A stretch of DNA of 64,000 nucleotides from Agaricus subrufescens (taxonomy: Eukaryota > Basidiomycota > Agaricomycetes > Agaricales > Agaricaceae): the NCBI GenBank assembly GCA_029945375.1, contig JAQOTE010000019.1, forward strand, positions 25,558-89,557, given 5' to 3'. Under the pieces are notes generated by a model. The model was given only the letters and a program-made list of their open reading frames with translations, had not been told where the DNA came from and ran no database searches. Positions 1-10,919 of the stretch are shown here, one piece after another; position 1 is the stretch's first letter; each line of letters opens with the position of its first letter. A program made the position numbers and the translations under genes.

Positions 1-1243
1 ACAACAGTGAGGAAAGAGAAGCGTAAGGTCAGAGGCTCACTAGAACAAGAGTTCCCAAGTCACACAACAGTACAAAAGAAAGAGGGTCTCCAAGTAGTGT
101 ATGTAACCTGGCTATCCTAATCGGCCAAATAACCGCTACATCCGAAGAGACATAACAGAATACCCTAGCTATTCTACCACCAACTAATATATATCCTGTA
201 ACTTCATGCTTTAGCGTATATAATGATGAAGTTGTGTAATATAAGGAGAAGGGGAAGGAAAGATGAGCTGACGTCGATAAAGCCTTTCATCATATATCAG
301 TCTATGAATAGAACAGCCAATACCGTGGACGCAGTGAGTCTTGGCCACCCCTTTTATTGTATTCTATTCAATGGTACTCTCAATGTGTTGCAGGCCAAAC
401 TCCAAATGGTTTCATGGGTTCTGATCAGACGTGTATCTTAAAGTTAATTTTGGGACTCGGTCCAATTATCAATGTGCCCTTCCTCGCTGGGCACCCTCGA
501 ATTGGGGGAAGTGAGCCGGGCGCAATTTCCTGATTTGTCTGAAAAATTATCTCCGATACTTTCGGAGCTCATAGAGAGAAATAAGAAGTACTGACTGAGC
601 CAAGAATTCAGAAAGCTCAAGTCATAAGATTAATAACGGCTTCTTGATAACAGTGGCTGATGAGATCCGGGAGGTTGTAGGAACGACTATATGTAAGCTT
701 GTAAAGACGGTAGCCAAGGTGCAGCCTTTTGTTATACAGTTTGGTCTTACCGCAACCTCGGATCGTGAGTGAAAACAAAAAAAGTCCGGTAGGGGGAGGT
801 GAAGAAAAGGATGTGTTTAGCCTCTAATACATTATTTGAATTGACCCCTCGATCCCATGGCATTTTCATCATATTGTCACCCCAGCGAAAGTGGTTATTA
901 CATTCGATGTTTATGCGCTGTGTGTAATACGGCTGGCCTAGTTCTAGTGAAGGTTGATGAACGTGAAAGGGAGAAGTCGAAGGAGGGGATTTAAGGTTTG
1001 GAGTGTCGGGTCAGGAGAGGCTTGCCAAACTCCATCTGGGTGATGATTGATTGATATTGGTAACCGAAAATTGGGTAACAAACAAACCCGGTGCTTTGGG
1101 CAGTCACACACTAGGAGCTGTGCTAGTGAGAAGTCACGAGTCACAGACACAAGGCGGCGCCATAAATTATAGAACTAAACGAGAGTGGGTGTTTTGAAAT
1201 CGACAACATTTTCCTCCAGGCTTGTACCAGCTGCTGGCCTCCA
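1..1243. other. Intergenic, no supported gene
   Basis: I see no reading frame here with recognisable protein content or consistent splice structure. Short open frames exist on both strands but look like chance. The right part probably includes the 3' untranslated region of the minus-strand gene that ends at 1244. Confidence 0.5.
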
Positions 1244-2866
1244 TCAAACCTCTGAGAATCTGACCTCCGGCTCCAAATGCTTCACCGAGGATGCGGCGGA
1301 CATCATTCCCGAAACGCCATCCGAGTGAACCGATGTCTCTTTGGTAACCATAACCTTTTCGAAGGTCTGTACGTATCTCGGCCGAAGGGGGACAGCATGT
1401 CCACCCATTCCAAAATCGGCCGACTCTTCTCCAACATCTCCAGCGTACATACGATTGTTAAGCATAATAAGCAGACAGTTACTATACCTGTTGGCCACCT
1501 TGCTCAGTGAGTTCCGGTGGATAAGATTAGGAGCTTACGCACATCTTTGATAGCACATAACCACTATGATGATACGTAAGAAAAGATTTTAATTAAAATC
1601 AAGAATACTCACGGAGCCAAGAACATACTCGTTTTCTAGTAACAAATGTGAAACATTCTCCCTAATGACAAAGTATTAAGGCAGCTCACCGGTGGCTTTA
1701 TTGAATCAATGAAAGTGAAACTTGCGAGAAGGACAGAGACGAGAGCTTAGGATGAGCGTGAGTGTTACAAACTTTTCTCTCTGCTCAGGGCCTCTTACCG
1801 CTTAACACGTTCGATTCCAGAATCAATCTCACCATTCGACCTAGCCAAGATGCACCGCGCAAAGAGGTGTTATTTACTAACTGTTAGAGCGTGGTCAATA
1901 TCGTATGCATTGATCACAAACAGTAGCTTACCAAGTATATCATCAGAATGGCGATAAGATTATCAGAGACAACATTTCCAACGGCCCAAACCTGGTACGA
2001 GGGTTCAATCTTGGGTTAATAAATAGCGGACAGGGAGACAAACAATGGCCAATCGGGTGGAAGTCGACTTCCAATTTGCTATATCCACAAGCGTTTGGTT
2101 CTGATATCCGGGTCGAGTAAGCTCACGGCTGGCATAGTCTATGGGATAACCTCACAAATATTCCTCCAGCAAAGTAACTGAATTCTGAGCCAAGAACCAC
2201 CTAATTATGAGGTCTAGTTGAGCGAAACAATAACCCAAATAGCACAGAAGACACCTACGAGCAGAATAACTATCGGTAAGACTCTCAATCCGCTCAAACG
2301 ATAGATACGCCAGCAGTATGCTGACTGTGATATGACGGCAACCAAGGATCCCATTATTGGGGTATCGAAGTTGGACAAGAAGAATCCCGCCAAGACGTTG
2401 GGTTCTCCGAAACCGTGTACGAACCAATGATAACCGTCTGCGACAGTCATAACGGTCGAAACGAGCTCTAGAATAAACGTCGCAAAGACTGAATTAAGCG
2501 GTCAGACGTGGTATCAATGCAGGAAGTGAGCCGGATAGCATACCAGCAATTTTCAGGAGTAGATAATCGTGTCGATACTTGATATTGTAATTGTCTATAA
2601 AGATCATTGAAAAAAGTGTATAAGTAGAGATCGTCATTCCTCACTTACAGAACTGCAGTGTTAACAGTCCAAACAAGAATACAGCACAAGTAATGCCCAC
2701 ATACTGTAAAATCCTCAGCAGTTGCGCAAACTTTCGTTAACGACAAGCCTACTTACCGGAGGCCCGGTGCTGCAAACAAAGATAACTTATTGAGATTTTG
2801 TGGAACGAATGGCTCAGAAAAAACGCACAGTTTGGTGAAGCCTGGGATTGGAGGAAGTTCAGACAT
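1244..2866 (-). CDS. DUF6533/DUF6534-type multi-pass membrane protein (copy 1)
   Basis: This is a multi-exon gene on the minus strand. It starts with the peptide MSELPPIPGFTKL at 2866. A central exon (about 2214-2450) carries a membrane-rich stretch containing SAYCWRIYRLSG, a signature of the basidiomycete seven-helix-like DUF6534 proteins. The last exon begins near NRYSNCLLIMLNNR and ends in a polar tail closing at 1244. The same central and final exons are recognisable in the plus-strand gene at 4055-5681, so the two are paralogs transcribed away from each other. The molecular function of the family is unknown; it is predicted to sit in a cell membrane. I did not resolve every exon boundary. 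Confidence 0.72.
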
Positions 2867-4054
2867 ATGCGCGCGGAAATTGGCGCAGAGAAACACAAGG
2901 GGCGAGTATTTATGATTATTCATATCAGGGGTTACTTCAGAAAATCTGAAACTTAGCGTATCTGGATCTGTGGGATTCCAGCTGATGCCCCATTTTATTG
3001 TATATCATAATCTGCACCAACGACCAGGCATTAAGAATGCCAATTCGAGCCTCAAAATCATGGGGACTTCAGTCACAGCCGATGTTGAAGGAAAGTCAAA
3101 TATCCCTTATGAAGAACGCCCGAGTGCACAGCCGACGGGTATCGTCAGGCAGATGTGGAAAGTTTTTCAGAATAAAGGAGCAGAACACTAGGAGTCTCAC
3201 CACTTTCAAAGTACAAGGCATCAGCCAAAATGCGCGTGGGAGGCAACCATTTTCGAGCAGGATAATCAAAGCCAGATCAAAGTCACTGGACACAAGGAGG
3301 CTTGAGTCCAGTAGATTCGAAAGAAGAGTCACAAAAAAGAATCTCACAACCACACTGATGAAAATAACCTGTAAGTCTGACGTATCGGATGTTTCGATAG
3401 ACAAGTAAGGTGGGCGTTTGAAGAACTTCTGCATCCTTACGTTGTGCGATTCAAATGCGGGATTGCCATATATGGTGTGGGTGTCATGACATGATATGAT
3501 GGACCTCGCTAAAAATAGGATGGCCACTCCGCAAAATTTCAAAAACTCGTGTGTAGATTGTTAGGGATACAAGGCACGTCAAGATTTTCGGGGGCCCTGC
3601 TTGTACAGATCAGTAAGTCCTACAATACTACTGTTTCGAGAACATGGATGCAATGCACGAAAGTTATCTAACTCACCCATCTCATGGAGATCATGGAGTG
3701 ACTCGTGTTCGCTTCATTCTCCCCTTTCTAACGGGCTTACAAAGTAACATTAAAAGCGTGAATCACGGTACAATAATTTCCAATAGTCATTGAAGATACC
3801 TTCTATGGGCTTGGTGGCTATTGTTCAGTTTTTAGGTTTTCTTTAATCCATTTGGTTGATGTATACCTTCTAGATCAGTTTTGAGTTCCCTTCATTGATC
3901 GCTGGAAACATAAGGAATCATAAGTGGACATTTTAGGCTTCTCAGGGGCCGGGGAAAACTGTCTCAGCAACCAATGTCGATAGCCCCTGACCAAGAGATT
4001 ACTATATACTAAGGAGAAACTCCCCAGTTACGTTTGTGTATCTTCCTACTAACC
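2867..4054. other. Divergent intergenic region between the two DUF6534 paralogs
   Basis: This 1.2 kb region separates two divergently transcribed paralogs and should hold both promoters. A 148-codon minus-strand open frame (3096-3542) with hydrophobic stretches lies inside it, but it has no recognisable family and no convincing splice partners, so I do not call it a gene. A TATA-like run (actatatacta, near 4000) lies about 50 bp upstream of the start at 4055. Confidence 0.4.
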
Positions 4055-5681
4055 ATGGCTGCTCCCGGTCCTCCCGGTCCTCCTCCAGTACCCATCCCGA
4101 ATATCGGTCTACAGTGCGTGCCTATACATTTTCTATATTTTCAGGATGCAGACGGTGTGATACACAGTGCAGGGCCTCAAGTAGGTTTTAATGTCACTTA
4201 GTATTCGATGGCTTGACGAAAAATCATTAGTATGTTGGTATTATGTCCAACGTCTACTTGTATGGGATGCTAGTACTACAGTTCTGTAAGCCGCAAATCA
4301 CATCCACCACTATTCACTCCTCTTAAAGACACTCTAGACAACTACCACACTCGGTTCCGAAACGATTATCTTATTCTGAGAGCCATGGGTATATCAATGC
4401 TCTGTATCTCGCGTCTTCCCGTCTAAAAGCAGGATGCTTCGTTTTAGTTCACGTGCAGTTTTTACTGGAGACGGCCCAAACCATCATGACCATTGCCGAC
4501 GGATTCCATTGGTTTGTCGACGGTTACGGAAATTCCAATCAGCTATCAGAATTTTTCTTGGTTGCCGTTGATACCCCTATTCTGTGTACTTTAATCGCCG
4601 TGATTACCCAAGCTGCCTACTGTTGGCGTATTTATCGTTTGAGCGGATGGAAACACGTCACATTTTCCATTGTGTTGGTGAGCCTTCCGATATCTACTTA
4701 CTCAGTTGAAAATTATTCTTTTTCAATAGGTCATGCTCGGCCAAGTTGCTGGTGGAATTGGACTAGGAGTAATGGTCAGATAAATTATGCGAATTGTTCG
4801 TCTCAACTTTCTCACACATTACATTCTCCAGAACCAGCGACTCGGTCACATTACCAATTGGGATCATAAAACTGAAGTATTCATGATCGTAAGCTTGCCT
4901 TCATATAGCCTCCAAAGTTATATGTCCTCAAGGCTGCAATTTGTTAGATATGGGCAGTTTTTACGAGCGCTGCAGATGTTGTCATTGCCGTTACTATGAC
5001 GTGGCTAGTAAGCCAATCTCTCCCTCTTGTCGTTAAACATCAAGTTAATCATATTTGTAGCTCGTGTCTAACAGTAGCTATATGAATGTTAGTATGGTCA
5101 GCCGAATCATACGGTTGGCAATTGAATCAAATTGTGCAAGTGGTAAGTGCGTCTCTGTTAAAATGATTGGCTGTGATTGAGAAAGGACATATGAAGCGAT
5201 TGTTTCGATCGTTCAATTACTCACTACCCTTATCGGTAGTATAAAGCCCCCGGTGAGTAATATGCTTGTTGAAGTCAACCCCTTTGTTCTCACTGTACGT
5301 AGCATTCGTCTATGTTTTTGGCACCGTAAGTACCTTGACCAAGCTTTATTTCTAAAAGTATATTAATACATCGGTTATAGCGGTTATATCCTTGGAAAAT
5401 TGTACGTTTATTTTTTCTACCACTTGATGGGGTGTTTAACACGAAACAGATACAGCAATTCCTTACTCATGATGATGAACAATCGAAGGTACGCAGGAGG
5501 TGTCAATGAGGAAGCCGTGGCTCTAGGAGTCGCCGAACCTGCCATTCAACTTCGTCCAAGACATATCCACACCAAAGAAGCTGTACTAGTTGGAAAAGAG
5601 ATGGCATTACACTTCGACAATGTCTCATCTTCTTCATACGGTCTCGCTAGCGATCAAAAAGTTAGGTACTCTGAAATCTAG
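4055..5681 (+). CDS. DUF6533/DUF6534-type multi-pass membrane protein (copy 2)
   Basis: The chosen start opens a Pro/Gly-rich N-terminus (MAAPGPPGPPPVPIPNIG). Short exons then encode successive membrane helices: VGIMSNVYLYGMLVLQF near 4240, the long exon at about 4450-4680 with ADGFHWFVDGYG and AAYCWRIYRLSG, a Gly-rich helix near 4740, and AADVVIAVTMTWL near 4960-5000. The last exon carries NRYSNSLLMMMNNRRYAGG and a soluble tail ending at 5681. This order is the usual plan of the family. It is a divergent neighbour and paralog of the gene at 1244-2866; the two differ mainly in the N-terminus and tail. Function is unknown. The gene looks intact, though some intron borders are uncertain. Confidence 0.78.
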
Positions 5682-5875
5682 AGCCACTTATCTGTCAACT
5701 GGTCCGCTTTGAAAATGGGCCCTACTGGACATAGGGAATTCGCTTCACTCCATTCGGCTTCCACTCACTCTCCTTTTTCTTCACGCTCTTTTACTGTAAT
5801 ACTGTGGCTCTATCTGTCCAAATAGTACAACTTGCATTTCATTCATCCACGTCCTGATGTGTTTTTCTGTAAATA

Positions 5876-6122
5876 TTGCGGTCCTCATACACTGGGACAA
5901 CAAGTCGATTAAACACATGTTGAATTGATAACATATTGAAGGCAAATAATTTATTGTTCAAAAATATTTAAGAATTCTTATTAATGAGATATTTTTGTCC
6001 AGACATCAATATTGCATTAATATTAGTCAACACATATAGATAACGTATTTTTGACTTATCAATAACTATATTAAATGAGTTTCAAATAATTATTTGATCG
6101 GAGTCCAAAAAAATATAATAAT
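5876..6122 (+). repeat. Left arm of a large inverted repeat (AT-rich)
   Basis: This AT-rich segment matches, as reverse complement, the segment at 35020-35271. Shared stretches in order include ACAAGTC..AAACAC, CATTGATAAC-like, TTATTGAAG.CAAATAATTTA, CAAAAATATTTAA, GAGATATTTTT-like, CATCAATATTG, TTTGACTTATCA and TTTGATCGGAGT.CAAA. Similarity starts abruptly at about 5876 and weakens after about 6122, with scattered matches continuing to about 6410. It lies about 195 bp beyond the stop of the DUF6534 gene. Confidence 0.85.
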
Positions 6123-7704
6123 ACGTTCGCACGTAAATCAAAGACATATCGAAAAAAATTGATCTATGTGTGCATGATAAAACATCAGTCACATTTTGAC
6201 ATTATTGAATAGTTATTGAAGCAATTGTCCTTAAAGAGTTGAATTGAATCACGGGTGATTCTCCCTAGGCTCACACAAGGTTGCTATAAATTACTTGTGA
6301 AATTGGATGTTGATGAGGGATTTGACTGAATGGGGGATCCAGTGGAGAGTCGACCAGATATTCGAGTAGCAAGGACTCAACTTAAGATTCAATTATGGGA
6401 ATGATTTGGGAATCGGCAAGCGAGTTGACTGGAGAATCAGTGAGTAACTTGGTTGGCACACTCGCAAATCTGATTTGAGAGAGCATAGAAACATTGAGTG
6501 TTTGCGAGAGATCGGTGCGTTGTGATTCTCATAAGACGATGCATCTACAAACGCTACAGGCATCAATATGATGATTCATCCCTTTGTAGCTTCCTTGGTT
6601 TACGACCCGGCACAAGCAGATTTAGAGCCGTTAAGCAATATAATGAGAAGTTCGTTGTGCACCGACATTCCTATTGCCTCCGCGCTATTGAGATGCCTCG
6701 CCGCACGGCGCCCCCACCATAACTTGTGAAAACCCAGCTTCGTTGGACCCTCAGGTTCCTCTATACGCGATTGCTATTGGTTTGGGGCCTCGACTACATA
6801 GGTAAGATATACATGTATCCGATGCCAAGCGACATAACAACAAAGGGATTTTGGCAGGGATTTGGCAGTATTGGTAATCCAATGTTATTACTATTGCCAC
6901 CGCCGCCATAACTGCCGCAACCAGTGCAGTTCAGTTCGTCTGTCGTTCAAATATCCCCTCCATAGCATGGGCAGCACCACAGTTTGAGCATTCGGCTTTA
7001 ACGCTTCATGAGGCACCACCGGTATTGACGCGACGAAGGAGGGAAGGATTTCAAGATGTGACGGTAGTACCAGGGCCTGAAGAGCGGGATGAAATTTGAG
7101 TTTCAACCGTGAGAGGGGTCGAACCTCCGTAACCGAGGTCCCCTGATGTATTCAAGTTCTGAACCTTCAAATCCTGAAGGCAAGGGTCAGCCAGGGAAAG
7201 GGGCAAGGAGACCATACCGTACCTCATGACATATTCTACAAGTGTCAGGGCGTAAGAAAATTGCTTGAGAAAGGGTGATTTGGGCAAAGGGAAATTGGGC
7301 AGTAGGAGTATTTCGCTATCATAGGGGAACTTGTTATGAGAAAGAGTGGGATGGGTGAGGTGGGTGCATGTTGCTAACCAGAATTTACGTAGATTAGTAT
7401 TGCTCACTGCAAGTAAGGTTGATTTACTTTCTTTTATCCCGTTAATTGTATCATTCACCCTCTCGTTTACCATCCCATGCTGCAATGGAATCTGTCAATG
7501 TCGGTATCGATGAATTCATTCATTTATTGCGACCTACTTCCAGTTTTTTGCCCGCTCACATGCGACCAAACAAAGTCACAACAAACCACAACCAGCCTTT
7601 GCATAGACGCGTTTAAACCTTCATCTCGCACCCTCATCGTTCGTCACTAAAATCATTCACCTTGCTAGTATTTTCTTCATTTGTCATTGAAACCTTCAAC
7701 ACGT
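6123..7704. other. Degenerate or non-coding region inside the left arm
   Basis: The first 300 bases keep weak reverse-complement similarity to 34720-35020. After that I see coding-like tracts on the plus strand without a complete gene: about 6725-6800 (reads ENPASLDPQVPLYAIAIG) and about 6906-7098 (reads AAITAATSAVQFVC, then a basic, acidic-ended tail). They could be exons of a decayed gene. The right arm has no counterpart to this stretch, so it may be inserted DNA. Confidence 0.35.
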
Positions 7705-8113
7705 ATGTGTACACACCGAAGATCACAACGTATGGACCATGAATATTTGTACATATTTCATCAAATCTAACGACTCACTTCGGATTTCAGGACGCGATAA
7801 CGAGACAGAGTATGAGGCGGATATTTCAGAAGGCCCTTGCGGAGCAGAAGATGAGAAAGACGAGCTGCTTACCTCTGGTGGAGGATGGGTGGAAGGGCGT
7901 GTATCGATGAGTAGCTTGCTGACTGGAAGACGGGGCTATGGAGATTTAGAAACTTCCGGTAGTGAGGGACTTCCATGGTTCGCATCGAGCAAAAGGAGCG
8001 AGGTTGGCAGCTATAAAACGAAAGCAACGAAGAATCAACATCGTTGTGGAAAGCGTCTACGTGAAGCCGATGGTTACGAGGCTGATAATGAAGCTGAAGA
8101 ATTCTGTCAATGA
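7705..8113 (+). CDS. Hypothetical acidic protein, two exons (possible fragment)
   Basis: A pyrimidine-rich leader (7610-7700) precedes an ATG at 7705. A 25-nt first exon joins, through a plausible intron (about 7730-7790, GTATGG to TTTCAG), an open frame running to the stop at 8113. The product is polar, with acidic stretches (for example NETEYEADISEG) and a tail reading DGYEADNEAEEF. I recognise no family. A similar acidic tail occurs in frame on the same strand at about 8795-8912 (GYDADDEDDGDFD), which hints that a longer or duplicated gene once ran through here. A Pro-rich minus-strand frame at 8239-8763 overlaps that region and cannot be ruled out. Low confidence. Confidence 0.25.
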
Positions 8114-9454
8114 TGTCCGTCAGTCACCAGCGGCTAGTGGCCGCGACAAACCTCAAGGTAGATCAGAAGAATGCTGGCTTTATTCAATTGTAATGATTTA
8201 CCATTATGGTTTGCGATGTGGTGGTCGCACCAAGGACTTCAATTTGATTGGGTTTGTATTCCATTGTCATTGATTTTGATGAAGACCTCGTTGAGACGAC
8301 AATGAAGGCACTTGTAAGCTAGCGAAGGTGGAGGGACAGTGGTGGGAGGTTCAAACGATTGCACAGACGGTGGCGTTGGGGGTGTCAATGCCAATATATC
8401 TGCAAGTTTGGCCAAAATTCTTGCACCAGCGGTATCATTTGCACGAGAACCAAAAAACAGAGTGACTCGCAGAGCCGAGATTGAGGGCCTTAGACCCGAT
8501 GATACTGTCTTAGCAGGGGGCGTATGAGGGAGAGAGGAAGGATGAGCGGCAGTGTATTGAGATGTGATTGACGGTGGTGGCGAAGCCAACAAAAGCAAAC
8601 CCAGGCGCAAAGATATTGAAGGTGAAGTTGATGCTGCCGGACTAGGCTCAGAATGCCAATGCCGAGTTGAATGTAATGGAGTTCCTTTTGCTTTCAAGGC
8701 ATTTGGTGAATTGACGATACTTGCGGCGAGGCTCACCTGAACCACGCAGAATGTCGGCATCACTATTGACTCCTCAATTCACTCTTCCAGGTCTCAGAAC
8801 GGTCAATTCGCTACTCAAATCGTTGACAGAATCGAGTTGTATACACTCACGAAAAAAGGAGACGCTGAACATGGCTATGATGCTGACGACGAAGACGATG
8901 GTGATTTCGACTGATTGCAGAGGAACTGAAAGTATGAAAAGGTGTCATTATTGTTTCGTGAGTAATCTAACACAAAGTCTTCGTACCTATGTAATTTGAT
9001 TGCCGTACAGACAGGAGATTTCAGTCAATACTCGCCAGCAACACATTCTTCTTGGCTCTCTGTCTGGTAAAGCGAATACCGATGCCAGAAGTGCGATAAC
9101 AAAGGCTCCGATAAATATGTGGCTTCCGGTCTAGTAGGAGTTGGAAATTTGGAAGAATGAAGTACGAGTCACGACTCAAAAGGAACAGACATACAGTCCT
9201 TCGGTTGTTCCCCAGTCATTAACAGCCATTGATTGATCTCGAGTTCCATATCCTGGCTGCCGTAAACCCAAACCACACTAAAGGGAAGAGGAGACTCGTC
9301 GTGAATCACTCGACTCCCGAGATAGAGCAGTCAGATGAATTGGCACTGCTTTTTTCTTATCTCACATGCGCAGAATTCAAGAGTCTTCATCAGTATCAGT
9401 CGTGAAAACGGTTAGCCTTTATTACGAACACGATGAAATTAGAGAAATCTATGA
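8114..9454. other. Region with coding-like remnants only
   Basis: Contains an in-frame acidic exon-like tract at about 8795-8912 on the plus strand, preceded by a good acceptor (TCTTCCAG), and a possible exon at about 8585-8725 on the same strand. No complete structure could be built. From 8913 to 9454 I see nothing beyond the probable 3' flank of gene A. Confidence 0.35.
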
Positions 9455-10919
9455 TTAAGTGAACAAGCCCTCGGTCCTGTTGTAAAAATATAGATTGTTA
9501 GCTTGGTCTTCGAGCTCTATTCCAGATAAGCTTACCTGTTCAAGAGATCGGAATCAGATACCATGTATGCAACCCGGCTATAATAGGTCTTCAATTTAGC
9601 ACATCTACGCAAGTCACGATGACCCTTTCTAATGAATCTCTGGGTGACTTCACAGAGCAAGCCTGACGTTTGCTCCAAATGTGTCTGCACATTACGTAGA
9701 TAAGACATCCCTGGATCGCTCATGCTTGAGCCGGCAACTTGTCGCAAATGCCTCTCAACCGTAAAGAGATGATTTAAGTTGTTGAATTGCTGAGCGGCCT
9801 GCAACCAGCGGGGAAAACTAGCCTCGAAATCGACCTCCAATTTGGTCAAGTCAAGAGTAGCAGTCAGCAACTGGCGGCGATAAATACCGGCTGCCTGCCC
9901 AGTAAGTTGACTTGTATGCATCCCCTCGTGTAAGCGAGGCGGGAAAAGGACAGCGATACTATACGGTTGATCAATCGTAGAAGAGGCCTCATCCAAAACT
10001 ACTTACTGGGTAACAACACATTCCATTTGCTCCTTGAGCAAAAGTGAATTCATGATACAAGAATTGAGGCTGCCCATCAATATCTCCGTAGCTGCAGCCA
10101 TCTTATTCCTCGATGCATTTTTATCATCACCAAAGGCAAAGGAAAGTTCCAAAACAGATGCTTTCAATTTTTTGAAGATGAATAGGAGCTTGGCAGTGTT
10201 GCGATAGCGAAATGGTGTGCTCTCGTCAATGAGAGCATTATCGTAGTAATCTTCAGCTTCGTCATCGTCATCGTCGTCATCGTCATCATCGTTGTCGTCG
10301 TTGTCGTCATCGTTGTCGTCATCGTCATCATCGTTGTCGTCGTTGTCGTCGTCATCGTCGTCATCATCGTCGTTGTCATTGTCGCCGTCGCCACTACCAT
10401 CATTATCATCACCGTCTTCGTCATCATTATCGTCGTCATTATCGTCGCTGCTGCCGTTGTACCCATAGTTGTTCTGCAAATCATCCCTTGCATTGTCCCC
10501 TGCACTGTCGTCGAGCGCAGCGCCACTGTTGTCATGTTGCCGGGAGTAGATGACATCGGCAGAGGGAGGAAACGGCATTACGGAGATAGAGCAATTGCAC
10601 AAAAAGACGCCTAGCATGAAGAGGGCGAATCTATCCTGCGGCAGTAGAACGAGAGCATTACGATTACCAGCAGGCTGTTGAAATGTTAAGAATTGATCTT
10701 CACTCCGGGCGACATGTGTCAAACCTACAGATGATTCTCGAAGCCCAGACACTGATTCCGGATTATTCGGGAGATATGGTGATTCATGAAGTGGAAGCAT
10801 AAAACCTCCGCCAGCGATGAAATGAAACCCTTCAACGTCTGCTGAAAAGAGTAAGAGACGTCAAAATCTAGATAATTAAACGAGACAAGTAAAACAATAC
10901 TAAAGGGTCCCGGTATCAT
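9455..10919 (-). CDS. Gene A: unrecognised membrane-anchored helical protein, left paralog
   Basis: Four exons fit without a stop: 10919-10901, 10841-10007, 9958-9536 and 9476-9455, giving 432 residues. The 19-nt first exon encodes MIPGPF. The next residues are DVEGFHFIAGGGF. A single membrane segment follows at FALFMLGVFLCNCSISVM, then an Asp/Asn-rich run of about 75 residues. A helical C-terminal half carries KLLFIFKKLKASVLELSFAF, and a final exon contains RWLQAAQQFNNLNHL and NLLDSDSV-like polar repeats. The protein aligns along its whole length with gene B (33351-34543), and two introns sit at identical places. The Asp/Asn run is missing in B. I do not recognise the family. Topology suggests a soluble N-terminus, one membrane pass and a helical domain. 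Confidence 0.8.
10256..10440 (-). repeat. Trinucleotide repeat tract encoding poly-Asp/Asn
   Basis: Imperfect GTC/GTT/ATC triplets on the plus strand read on the minus strand as GAC, AAC and GAT codons. They give long Asp runs broken by Asn. The tract lies in frame inside gene A, just after its membrane segment. The paralog B has only a short acidic stretch (GDEDNSDLGDNDHN) at this point, so the tract is an expansion private to A. Confidence 0.9.

Noticed and set aside
3096..3542. 148-codon minus-strand frame with hydrophobic stretches between the DUF6534 paralogs
   Set aside because: No recognisable family, no supporting splice chain, and it lies in the divergent promoter region, so it is probably chance.
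8239..8763. Pro/Ser-rich minus-strand frame
   Set aside because: Low-complexity composition, no family, and it competes with coding-like tracts on the plus strand.
10164..10556. Met/Thr-rich minus-strand frame over the triplet repeat
   Set aside because: It is the out-of-frame reading of the Asp/Asn tract of gene A; the gene A frame is confirmed by its paralog.
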